Assembly (NCBI GenBank): GCA_003991915.1
Contig: RQTK01000177.1
Span: 141,583 to 205,582, forward strand
From: Elysia chlorotica
Lineage: Eukaryota; Mollusca; Gastropoda; Plakobranchidae
Reading direction: 5' to 3'
DNA: 64,000 nt
Of the stretch, positions 54,080-64,000 are shown one piece after another. Numbering within the stretch: the first letter of the stretch is position 1; the number at the start of each line of letters is the position of its first letter. A program made the translations under genes and the position numbers. The notes below the pieces were generated by a model. That model searched no databases and was not told where the DNA came from. It saw nothing but the letters and a program-made list of their open reading frames with translations.

Positions 54080-54125
<46 letters not shown>

Positions 54126-54126
54126 A
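54003..54126. repeat. GATA and GA tracts
   Basis: (GATA)n 54005-54061, then (GA)n 54081-54125. Confidence 0.95.
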
Positions 54127-54436
54127 ATACAGAGTGAGTGAGAGAAAAAGAATACAAGAGATTGATACGCTAAAAAGTAACACAAACAGAGAACAGAAAA
54201 TGAGAGAGGTTTTAAAAATGAATGAACTGAAAGCAATCAATTACTGGGTGCCACCGTGACTAAAGCCTTGTCCACAGGTAAAGTCACCAGGATCTATCCT
54301 CTGTAGAATTGCCTTGGACATCTGCTGCGCTCACACGGTACAGTAAAGAAAAATGTTGAAAAAACATCTTCTTAACAAAATTACAACCATTATCTCCCTC
54401 GTGTGGCCTCGGCCATAACCGCCTCCTCCCACGCTG

Positions 54437-54520
54437 ACCTTTGGTCACCCTTTGGTCACCCTTTGGTCACCCTTTGGTCACCCTTTGGTCACCATTTGGT
54501 CACCCTTTGGTCACCCTTCC
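54437..54520. repeat. 11-bp minisatellite
   Basis: Seven head-to-tail units of tttggtcaccc, one with a T-to-A-type change (catttggtc). Confidence 0.93.
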
Positions 54521-54663
54521 TCATTGTTCATCCAGATGAATGTTTGTGGCTTTATTTTTGTTGTTTTTTTTTAGTATATGATGTGTCTCTCTATAATAAT
54601 ATATAATATATGTATTAACATTGCATTTCTTTATATCTATACCTATACATATCTATTTGTTTC

Positions 54664-54726
<63 letters not shown>

Positions 54727-54838
54727 ATCTCAAGCGCTACTTTGTCTGTTTATTTCCATATATTATGTCAGTCAGTCAGTCTGTCTGTCTGTCTGTCTGT
54801 CTCTGTCTGTCATTCTGTCTGTCTGTCTGTCTGTCTAT
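54664..54838. repeat. CT tract and GTCT/CAGT tract
   Basis: (CT)n 54666-54730; (GTCA)n/(GTCT)n 54770-54836. Confidence 0.95.
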
Positions 54839-56465
54839 ATAAATGTATAAATTTATCAATTTAGTTTGATGTCCATTTAGTCTGTTTTTACGAAAACTAA
54901 CTATACATGTTTCATTTCTACGTATGTCGCAGTCCTTTTTCACTCTAAGTGCGATATACAACCACGGTCCCCTCCCTCGCACTGCCCCTATCTCACTCTC
55001 ACTTTCCCTCTATCTCTCTCTTTCTATCTCCCTCTTTCTTTATCTCTTTCTTTGTCTCTCGTAATATTTTTCAACTCCCAAACCTTTTGTTTTTAACTAC
55101 CAGCCATAACCTTTAGCTACCGGTACAGACAATTTAAAACGTGAGAATAGGAAATATAACTATAAGATCCTATTAAATTTAAAGTTAAAAGCTGAACACA
55201 CAGTTCTATACCATGCATTCAATGTAGAAATCGATACCCTGTACAAATCTGCGACCATTATTGTTTTTCTCGCAACCCACCCCCACCCCCCAAAAAAATC
55301 CCAACACCCCCCGACTGTAATTATCACCACGAACAATCCCATTACTTTTCCACGTCACCGGTTCATAATTATTAAAGAGGATATAATTATTCAAGATGTA
55401 AAGGGTATTGCTGTTTTCTCCATGGTGTCTACGTGTTTGTTGAGCACCTAGGTTCAGTTTGGTATGGGGCATGTTTTTATATCATTAATTTTTTGTTCTT
55501 CCTTGCATTTGAAACATCTGTATAGGGGTTCTGTTGTTTTTTGTTTGCTTGTTTATTATTGTTCTTATTATTTTTCCCTACTAAAATAACATGTGCTGTT
55601 GTACAATTGTACAATTGTTTCTCTTCTTGAAGGTAGGGGAGCAAGCCTTTGCACATAACAGTCTTAACGTAAAGGGGAAGATGGTCGAGTGTAATTTCAT
55701 CTCCTTATCGGCAAAATTGAAACACAGATAAGCTGAGTACTCGGTATACTCAGGACCGATCGAGTACACAATGATAGAGTCCAGAGAAGTACGTAGCACC
55801 GGTCCAACCAAGTTAGACCTATGGGCCCCGCAAGGGCCGACCTGGGCTGAAGTCCCCCTCATCAGAACGAAGCCGCGACCACAATGAGTGGGTTAAAGGG
55901 TCCCGGGGACGCCGCATAAAAAATGGATGACTGCTGGAAATGAGAACAGCCTTGTGCGTCATTAGACTGAGGACGGGACACCGAAAGCCGGGGCAATACA
56001 CTGCAGCCTTGGCCCCACACAGGCTTTCTGACGTTGTCTTCTGCGTGGCATCGGCTCACCCGTCTCTGGTCTCTCTAGTTTATGAGTTTTCACCCACGAG
56101 AGCAAGTAATGAGAAACGTTCAGTTTAGCCATTGTGCGGCTCCCGAGAAAAGGAAATTAAGCTGGATGAATACGTTCAGAACTGCGTCAGTATCTGATTA
56201 ACATTAATTTCTTAGTTTATTTGGAAATATGTAAGAGCGCAGTTCTCTTTCCCAGAATGATACTGTATAATACCGTATAAACTGGTTTCTTTACATGAAC
56301 TGATTTCGTTCAGCTACGTAGACGTTCATAAATGTGTCCCCCTGCTGCTTCTGAAACCTATTTTCTATCAATAGACGAGACAAAAAGTTGAAATATTACA
56401 GAAAACCATTTTTTTTTTTGGCCCTCCAGGAAAGATGTGTCGAGGAAATGCCGGACTTGGAAAAC
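54839..56465. other. Spacer; unclassified GC-rich block inside
   Basis: Mostly AT-rich. 55795-56075 is distinctly GC-richer (tgggccccgcaagggccgac, gggtcccggggacgccgc, gaggacgggacaccgaaagc) and resembles repeat or retroposon DNA, but I cannot name it. No open frame across it is convincing. Confidence 0.45.
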
Positions 56466-56471
56466 CGGGTA

Positions 56472-56721
56472 GTCGAGTTGAGTTGAGTTGGTTTTAACGT
56501 CGAACAACAGAACTATATTGTGGACGGGCCCCAAGACGGACGTCTGACAATTGTATGTGCTGCCACACACGAGATAGGGCGGGGATACCATGACTCCTGT
56601 CTCAGCCGGTCACATTATACTGACACCGACCCAACCAGTAGGGAACGCAACCGCCAGGATTCGAACTCGGGACCTTTTGCGTCGGAAGCCGATGTTCTAC
56701 CCCCGGACCACCGCGCACCCC
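56472..56721 (-). mobile_element. SINE M copy, nearly complete
   Basis: Tail (AACTC)n with gttttaacgtcgaac, body (acggacgtctgacaattg, gataccatgactcctgtc, cagccggtcacattatactg) and head with B box (ccaggattcgaactcggg) and A-box region (gttctacccccggacc). Confidence 0.92.
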
Positions 56722-56771
56722 TTGTTTAAACGATCAACGTCACCAATAAGCCATAATTCGGACAAGATTAA

Positions 56772-56865
56772 TGTCTGACATATTTACATGCTGCTAAAAG
56801 GAGACAGGGATACGCACATACTCAGCTGGCCACATTGCACTGACGCGGACCCAAGTAGTAATGGA
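56772..56865 (-). mobile_element. SINE M body fragment
   Basis: tgtctgacatatttacatgc, gggatacgcacatactcagc, gccacattgcactgacg; old and truncated, next to the complete copy. Confidence 0.65.
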
Positions 56866-57309
56866 GGATCTGACAAACATCTTTTGTGAACGTTTTACTA
56901 CTGGTTGAGAGACATAGAGAATGCTCAGATATGACTCTTCAATAATCAAGCCTTCCAAATACAGAAGGAAAACCTATAGATTGCAACCGTCCTACATCAT
57001 ATTCGACATAAAGCAAGAGTGTGCAGTGCGAGCGGGCTTTAACTCGGCTACACGAGACATGTATAAAGACCAGGTTTTTTTATATCGGAAAAACGGGGAA
57101 TAATTTACGCAAACACATTCTAGCCAAAAGCTTTAATCACACAGAAGAATGATGTATTTGGGAACGTAGCCTATAATCTTCTGTCTTTTGGAGGGGTTCA
57201 AGAGTGCAAACCGTATTGTTCTTGAACCTTTTGTATCCGACAGATTTTGGCTTTACTTTCTAGTTTTTCATTTCCTTTTTCCCTGTTATGTGTTCCAATC
57301 GATGGTGGC

Positions 57310-57565
57310 GAGTTGATTTGAGCTCGTTTTAACGCCCAACATCAGCACTATATAGGCTATGTTGTGGAAGGGCCCCAAGACTGACGTCTGACAATTTTAT
57401 ATGCTGACACACACGAGACAGGGCGGGGATGCCATGACTCCTGTCTCAGCCGGTCACATTATACTGACACTGACCCCAACAATAGGGAGCAAAATCGCAA
57501 TGGCTCGAACCCAGACCTTTTGCGTTGGAAGCCGATGTTCTACCCCAGGGCCACCGCGCCTTCTC
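57310..57565 (-). mobile_element. SINE M copy
   Basis: ttttaacgcccaacatcag, tatataggctatgttgtgg, gatgccatgactcctgtc, head with B-box-like atggctcgaacccagacc and gttctaccccagggccacc. Confidence 0.9.
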
Positions 57566-57777
57566 GATGATGGCAAAGGAAAACATATTAGAACTTATTA
57601 CAGCAGTATGCAAAGTTATCAGAATCAGTAAGAAATATCAAGAGAACGGTCGCAGAAAGCGCAGTAGTTCTAACCACCACACACTATATGAGTTGTCGAC
57701 CAAGCATTAGGATAACAGCATTCTCTCATTTCCGCTGAGGAGGTAATCTTGTTTAGAAAAAAAATTCACAGACTAAT

Positions 57778-58400
57778 TTTAGTCTCGCCCATAATAGATG
57801 TAGCATGAGTGGAGCCCCACCCATACCTGATGTAGCATGAGTGGAGCCCCACCCATACCTGATGTAGCATGAGTGGAGTCTCGCCCATAATAGATGTAGC
57901 ATGAGTGGAGTCTCGCCCATAATAGATGTAGCATGAGTGAAGTCTCGCCCATAATAGATGTAGCATGAGTGGAGTCTCGCCCATAATAGATGTAGCATGA
58001 GTGGAGCTCCACCCATACCAGACGTAGCACGAGTGGAGCTCCACCCATACCAGACGTAGCATGAGTGGAGTCTTACCCGTACCAGATGTAGCATGAGTGG
58101 AGTCTCGCCCATAATAGATGTAGCATGAGTGTAGTCTCACCCATAACAGATCTAGCACGAATAAAGTCTCTCCCAATATCAAATTTAGCTCGAATGGAGT
58201 CTCAGCCATAACATATGTAGCATGGAGTTTTGACCTACCAGATGTAGCTAGAGTAGAATCTCACCCATACCAGAAGCAGAATGAATGGAGTTACTTATAC
58301 CAGAGGAAGCAGAGCGAAGTTTCATCCATACCAGATGTAGCATTGGTAAAGTCTCATCCATACTGTTGCAACATGAATGGAATCTCCCTCGAACCTGATG
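57778..58400. repeat. 32-bp minisatellite
   Basis: Unit gatgtagcatgagtggagtc plus tcgcccataata. About eleven clear copies to 58135, then progressively diverged copies to about 58400. On the minus strand all three frames are open across the array because 32 is not divisible by 3; the encoded GETPLMLHLLWARLHSCY-like repeats are not taken as a gene. Confidence 0.93.
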
Positions 58401-58469
58401 TTGCACGACTACTCTAAATTGATCATTATTTAATGACACCGAATATTGCACCATTACTCTGACTGAGGA

Positions 58470-59560
58470 TTTTCACGCGCGGCAGACTAAGCACGTTTAC
58501 TTTAAAGATATTTATTACTACATGTATAGCACGATTACTCTAGATTGAAGGTTTTTATTACTACAGGTATAGCACGATTACTCTAGATTGAGGGTTTTTG
58601 TTACTACAGGTATAGCACGATTACTCTAGATTGAAGGTTTTTTATTACTACAGGTATAGCACGATTACTCTAGATTGAGGGTTTTTGTTACTACAGGTAT
58701 AGCACGATTACTCTAGATTGAAGGTTTTTTATTACTACAGGTATAGCACGATTACTCTAGATTGAAGGTATTTCACGCGCGGCAGACTAAGCACGTTTAC
58801 TTTAAAGATATTTATTACTACATGTATAGCACGATTACTCTAGATTGAAGGTTTTTATTACTACAGGTATAGCACGATTACTCTAGATTGAGGGTTTTTA
58901 TTACTACAGGTATAGCACGATTACTCTAGATTGAAGGTTTTTTATTACTACAGGTATAGCACGATTACTCTAGATTGAAGGTGTTTATTACTACAGGCAT
59001 AGCATGATGACTCTAGATTGAAAGTTTAGACTCTAGATTGAAAGTTTTTATTACTACAGGTATAGCATGATGACTCTAGATTGAAAGTTTTTATTACTAC
59101 AGGTATAGCATGATTACTCTAGATTGAAGGTTTTTTATTACTACAGGTATAGCATGATGACTCTAGATTGAAAGTTTTTGTTACTACAGGTATAGCACGA
59201 TTACTCTAGATTGAAGGTTTTTTATTACTACAGGTATAGCATGATGACTCTAGATTGAAAGTTTTTGTTACTACAGGTATAGCACGATTACTCTAGATTG
59301 AAGGTTTTTTATTACTACAGGTATAGCATGATTACTCTAGATTGAAGGTTTTTTATTACTACAGGTATAGCATGATGACTCTAGATTGAAAGTTTTTATT
59401 ACTACAGGTATAGCATGATTACTCTAGATTGAGGATTTCATATGCACCAGATGTACTCTTAATTGTAGTTATATCCGCGTAGATATAGCACGAATACTCT
59501 AGATTGAGGATGCCCACTACTACCAGATGTAGCACGATTACTCTAGATATTTGTTTCCTG
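58470..59560. repeat. About 44-bp minisatellite with higher-order structure
   Basis: Unit ctctagattgaaggtttttt plus attactacaggtatagcacg and atta, some 20 copies. A longer period of about 298 bp is marked by ttcacgcgcggcagactaag at 58470 and 58768. Edge units read accagatgtagcacgattac, linking them to the 32-bp array. Confidence 0.92.
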
Positions 59561-59564
59561 GCTC

Positions 59565-61128
59565 GAGTTAATGAGTCTCGAGAGAGACAACCCTACAGAT
59601 CTAAAAGCTTCCATTTGACGGGAATGCGAATTTAACATTCAGGGAATCCCATTGGGCCGTTGGCTGGTGAAAAATTCGATATTCATTTTTACCACACGTG
59701 TCGCACAAAGGACTTCCAGAACAAACCAGCTAAAATCAGAAAACGGACAAAGAAATAATTATTCATTATATTACGGTGAATTATTCCTCCTCTAGAATAA
59801 TCCCGATATAAACAACGAAAGCATTGGTCTTTAAAAGAGTTAAACATTAAAAACAAATTAGAAGGAAATGCGATCTTTGTCAAATTCACAAACAAATTTA
59901 ATTTTCAATTTTTTTTTTGTATTACAAAAACGAACGGCAGAAATTAATCAGACTGATGAAATGTAAAGGTGCTTGGAAATTGATGCCATATGAAATGTTG
60001 CTGATGTGTTTATTTAATTTTTATCGATACACTGTATTAACACGATTCCACTTGATTGTAATGTATACGTAAAGCAATGAATAACATCTGTATTTTTTCG
60101 GTTTAGAAATATTTAGAATGAACTTAAATTGCCATCAATTATGTTTATTTCAAAAGCCCCTGAAAAATACTTGTCTTTTAAAAGTGCGCACTGACAGCAT
60201 TAAAAACAGAAAAGTGTAAAGCAAAGACTTGCCATATAAGGTGACTATTCTAAATTCCAAAAATAGTGTGTTTTTCTACGTTTCTGTTTTCGTTTTGTGC
60301 AATACAGCTCTCCCATTCATAGTTGTATTTCTTTCAGTCTCACATGTCTTTTATTATTTTGAATACACAAATCTCTCCACAATCTAGTACGTTTTTCCAA
60401 TTCTCTGTATATTTTAGTACACAGCCTTTCTCATCCATGCCCATTTCTATTTTCGCATCGTTTTCTCTCCTCCGATCTGCCTATTTCATTCTTATAGTCT
60501 TCCCTCTCCAGTTCTACCTCAACGTTCTTCCTCTAAAAGACGTTTTTGTCTTCTAATCGTTAAGTCTTACATTAACATGTTTATTCTCTTTCTATCCCTT
60601 TGTATTTCTCTGTTTCTCCTGCTTTTTCCACCTTCCAATCTGTCTATCAATATATTCTATTCCTATCCCTATATATTTTTAAGTTTCTCCCCTTTCCCTG
60701 CCTTCAATAAAATACACTTCTTCAGTCCTATATACCTCTATATGTCTCCTTTATCGTGTGTCCCAGTCTCTGTTTATCCACCCTCCCCGTATTCTTGTTG
60801 AAACTTTAGTCTGTTTTCGATCAATTATGCAGGTTATCGGCTCTCAAGAAATCCCTAAAACCACATTCCGGCCAGCATCCCACTTCCAATAAGATAGGAG
60901 AGCTGACTGCTTTAGGGGGTTGCTGATATCAGACCCAGTTCCCAGGATAGTACCGCAAAGATCACGCCGGGAATAGCATCTGCCGGATTTTACAGCAGAA
61001 ACAGAAACTTTGCATTTTCTTCTTAAGCTTAAGAGCTCCTAAAGCAGCCCTAGCAGTTGGGAAAACAGTGTGGACTTAAAAAAGAAAAAAGATATAATGC
61101 TCATGCTCATCCTCCTCCTTCTCCTCCA
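59565..61128. other. Spacer, nothing recognised
   Basis: AT-rich; pyrimidine-rich 60320-60800 without clear repeat structure; 60840-61060 unclassified. Confidence 0.55.
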
Positions 61129-61284
<156 letters not shown>

Positions 61285-62049
61285 CTTTGATTTATAAAAT
61301 AATAGTTCCAAATTGTTACCATAAAGCGACAAGATGTAATCTCCTTGCAAAATTAGACCTACGCCCTCATGAAAGATATCTTTGATGTCATACATTAGTG
61401 AATGGGTAAACAAAAACAATTTAAAAAAGGTGTTGTTGTGATCATTTTTATTGTAGAATGTCGATGATGACGTTAGAAAGGATTAGCGAAAGTAGCTCAA
61501 TGAACTCATGAAGTTCACGCTATTTATCCTCCTTTTTCTGGTTGTGTATTTCATACTCTAAAAGATATTAATGCGCGATGGACTCATAAGTACGTATGTC
61601 GCAACACTATTAACCAAAAGTGATAACAAAATCGCTAACCAAAACATTGCTGTAGATAAAGAAATTAGAGCGATCTAAAAACCCCGAGCATAAAAACTAA
61701 TAAATCTGTCTGGACAATAAATTCCACTTGTACTTTTCCCTTGCACAATTATTAGTGCTCGTAGTATTTCAACATTGCCCTACTTTTTTCTTTAACATAA
61801 GGGGGGGGGGGTGTTGTTAACAACCACACAAATATAACGTTAATCGAACGTGAGATAATTGTAATAACTACGAACTATAACCTTGATTTAATTATACTAT
61901 ACAACCATTGAAAAGTGGACTATTCGTTTACGTGGTGTCAAAATCATGTCGTATCCTATACAATATTTTCAGCATTTTATGCGTGATCACTCCGACATCA
62001 AAGTCTCTAACATGATCAGAATAGGTAGTCTTTGGTTACTCTCACACCA

Positions 62050-62185
62050 CTTGGATTTTCCGATGAATTCTGTGCGATAGCGGTGATTTTCCATCTAGCC
62101 TAAGCATGGGACATCATCGAAGGATCGAACCTAAAACCCTCTGATCTATAGTCCTGTGCTCATTTATCAGCCTTTTGGTGTCCAA
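62050..62185 (-). mobile_element. Diverged tRNA-like SINE
   Basis: On the minus strand: ggctgataaatgagcacagg, B box ttaggttcgatcc, body cgatgatgtcccatgc and gatggaaaatcaccgc. Family uncertain. Confidence 0.5.
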
Positions 62186-62204
62186 TAACGACAACCCGCT
62201 GAGT

Positions 62205-62305
62205 TTCCAAACATACTCACACATACTCATACACATACTCACATAAATTAATCATATACATACTAACACACCCACACACACACCCACACACACACACTCA
62301 CATAC
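62205..62305. repeat. CA-rich ACTC/CACA tract
   Basis: acatactcacacatactcat, then (CA)n with CCCA units. Confidence 0.85.
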
Positions 62306-62948
62306 TAACGCATACTCAGACCGATGGGCGGGAAAGCAATTCAGGAAATGAGACCTACGTGACAGATTTCGCCAGAGTGCGACAACCAGACAAAGTCGTA
62401 GCTGCCATAATGAGAAATCCTCGTTACCGGCGGCTTAGGCTTAGCGGCGGTAACTGATTTAAACCTAAATCAGAGACTGATTCATCTCTCCGCGCCGTAA
62501 TCAATGGACCTCTCACACATTATGCAAAGCGTGCGACTAACCTCACACTAAACATTTCACAATGGAGGAGCCTTATAATGGTATGAATGGGATTATTTCC
62601 CTATGAATGATACTCGGATCGTGATTGAAATCCATAATCTAATTTGGGTACTTAAGGATGTTAAATCAAAGACCTATCACATGCTATAACAACGTTTCTT
62701 GCCTTCCATAGGCGCGAACATTGTACAATGATCCATATATATTGCAATATCTCGTGCAGAAATTGTTTTTGTTCTCAACTTTCCACTGTCTAGCCTAGAA
62801 TCTTATAATTAATTCCAATAAACTGTTCGTCTTGGCCAGCTTTCTGGACAACATTGACATAATTTAATCCGATGCCAGTCAAAAATGATCCGTTCTGGCG
62901 TTACATTGACACACCTTTATCATCTCGGTTATCAAGACATTTATCACA
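62306..62948. other. Spacer, nothing recognised
   Basis: A short GC-richer piece at 62410-62510 (taccggcggcttaggcttag) is unclassified. Confidence 0.5.
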
Positions 62949-62949
62949 C

Positions 62950-63047
<98 letters not shown>
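62949..63047. repeat. CAT tract 1
   Basis: Pure (CAT)n of about 95 bp. Confidence 0.97.
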
Positions 63048-63099
63048 CTAACAGTAGCAACAGCAGCATCGTCATCATCATCATTATTATCAACAGTCC

Positions 63100-63328
<229 letters not shown>

Positions 63329-64000
63329 TAACCATATTGTTTTATCTTCTACAACAAGCCGTGGTCAATTTCACTCATAGATATTACATAATTTATTAGC
63401 CACGAAGAAGCAACAGTTTCAGGTAAGATTCAGGTTTTATAGAAAAGATGTTCTTTTCCTCTCTTGCTTTCTAATTCTTTCCCCTAACGGCGCGCTTCAT
63501 CAAAATTGATCGTTTCGGGGTTTCTGTTCCATGTTACTTGGCCTTTCCCCAAAGACCCTTTACCGTTGTATAACCGTGTCGGAATTTGAGAGCAAAAAGT
63601 TAGGGATAAAGAAGAAGAGAGATAAGATAGATAATAATTATACACTTTGTGTTATCCACCTTGGGGAAATTCGAACCTTTCATGAAAAGACATTAAGATA
63701 CATCAATTTACGAAGTACTATGATGATCCATGAGATATATAAATATATAAAGTGTAATGAAAACATTCTTTCAATCGGTAATTATAAATTTTGAACAAGA
63801 CACATGATATTTTAGACCTTAATCGAATTATTATGACGAAATTCTGTATATGGGTAGCGAAGCTAAATCTTGAACATCGGCAAACCGCTCCAATTTCCCT
63901 CCTCCACTTCTTGTGTCAGTGGATATCTATAAAAGCCAGTGAGGGGAAAATCGGCTAATCACCGGTTTTTGTTTTTTGTTTTGTTTTGTTTTTTGTTCGT
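63329..64000. other. Spacer, nothing recognised
   Basis: AT-rich to the window end, with a GTTTT-rich end at 63966-63998. The 87-codon frame at 63531-63794 has no recognised motif. Confidence 0.55.

Noticed and set aside
54258-54332. Possible minus-strand exon (KAILQRIDPGDFTCGQ) of the membrane-protein ectodomain
   Set aside because: No donor keeps the phase required by the transmembrane exon and the acceptor is ordinary; too short to support.
57778-59560. Regularly spaced direct repeats as a CRISPR array
   Set aside because: No unique spacers, units abut and vary gradually, and the DNA is eukaryotic: minisatellites.

Overview
This is eukaryotic, intron-rich, AT-rich DNA dominated by simple repeats (CT/GA, TAG, AAG, CAA, CAT, GATA), minisatellites and tRNA-derived SINEs. 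Two multi-exon genes are readable, both on the minus strand. Protein style, SINE abundance and repeat texture suggest a lophotrochozoan, most likely a gastropod mollusc (perhaps a sacoglossan sea slug). That placement is inference from memory, not a search.

Gene 1 (about 3.2-17.2 kb, minus) is ornithine decarboxylase, the first enzyme of polyamine synthesis. I could place ten coding exons with matching splice phases, from the start at 17125 to the stop at 3184. The pyridoxal-phosphate lysine, the His of FHVGS, the glycine loop, the EPGR motif and the catalytic Cys-Asp of WGPTCDG are all present. Oddities: the pentapeptide DCASK expected after exon 3 is not visible where it should be; the exon encoding EPGRY exists in two near-identical copies about 1.95 kb apart, with a truncated CR1/Rex1-like LINE sitting at the duplication junction; and the splice acceptor of exon 9 has been amplified into a 53-bp tandem array.

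Gene 2 (32.7-49.2 kb, minus; its 5' part lies upstream of the readable exons) encodes a single-pass membrane protein. The five exons I can join give one transmembrane segment followed by a cytoplasmic tail of about 1,400 residues, mostly in one 3.8-kb last exon. It ends in a class I PDZ-ligand-like tail (DSVI). I do not recognise the family. A 28-bp minisatellite next to the transmembrane exon is built from that exon's own sequence, and a SINE has inserted at the splice donor of the following exon so that its target-site duplication copies the donor.

17.2-32.7 kb is intergenic, with decayed SINE and LINE pieces and no convincing gene. 49.2-64 kb shows no gene I can support. It holds SINEs, long microsatellites and two related minisatellite arrays (32-bp and about 44-bp units, 57.8-59.6 kb). 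No rRNA, CRISPR or prokaryotic features, and no functional tRNA gene, were seen. The most striking theme is repeated capture of exon/splice-site sequence by local duplication: ODC exon 9 acceptor, ODC exon 7, the transmembrane exon, and the SINE-duplicated donor.
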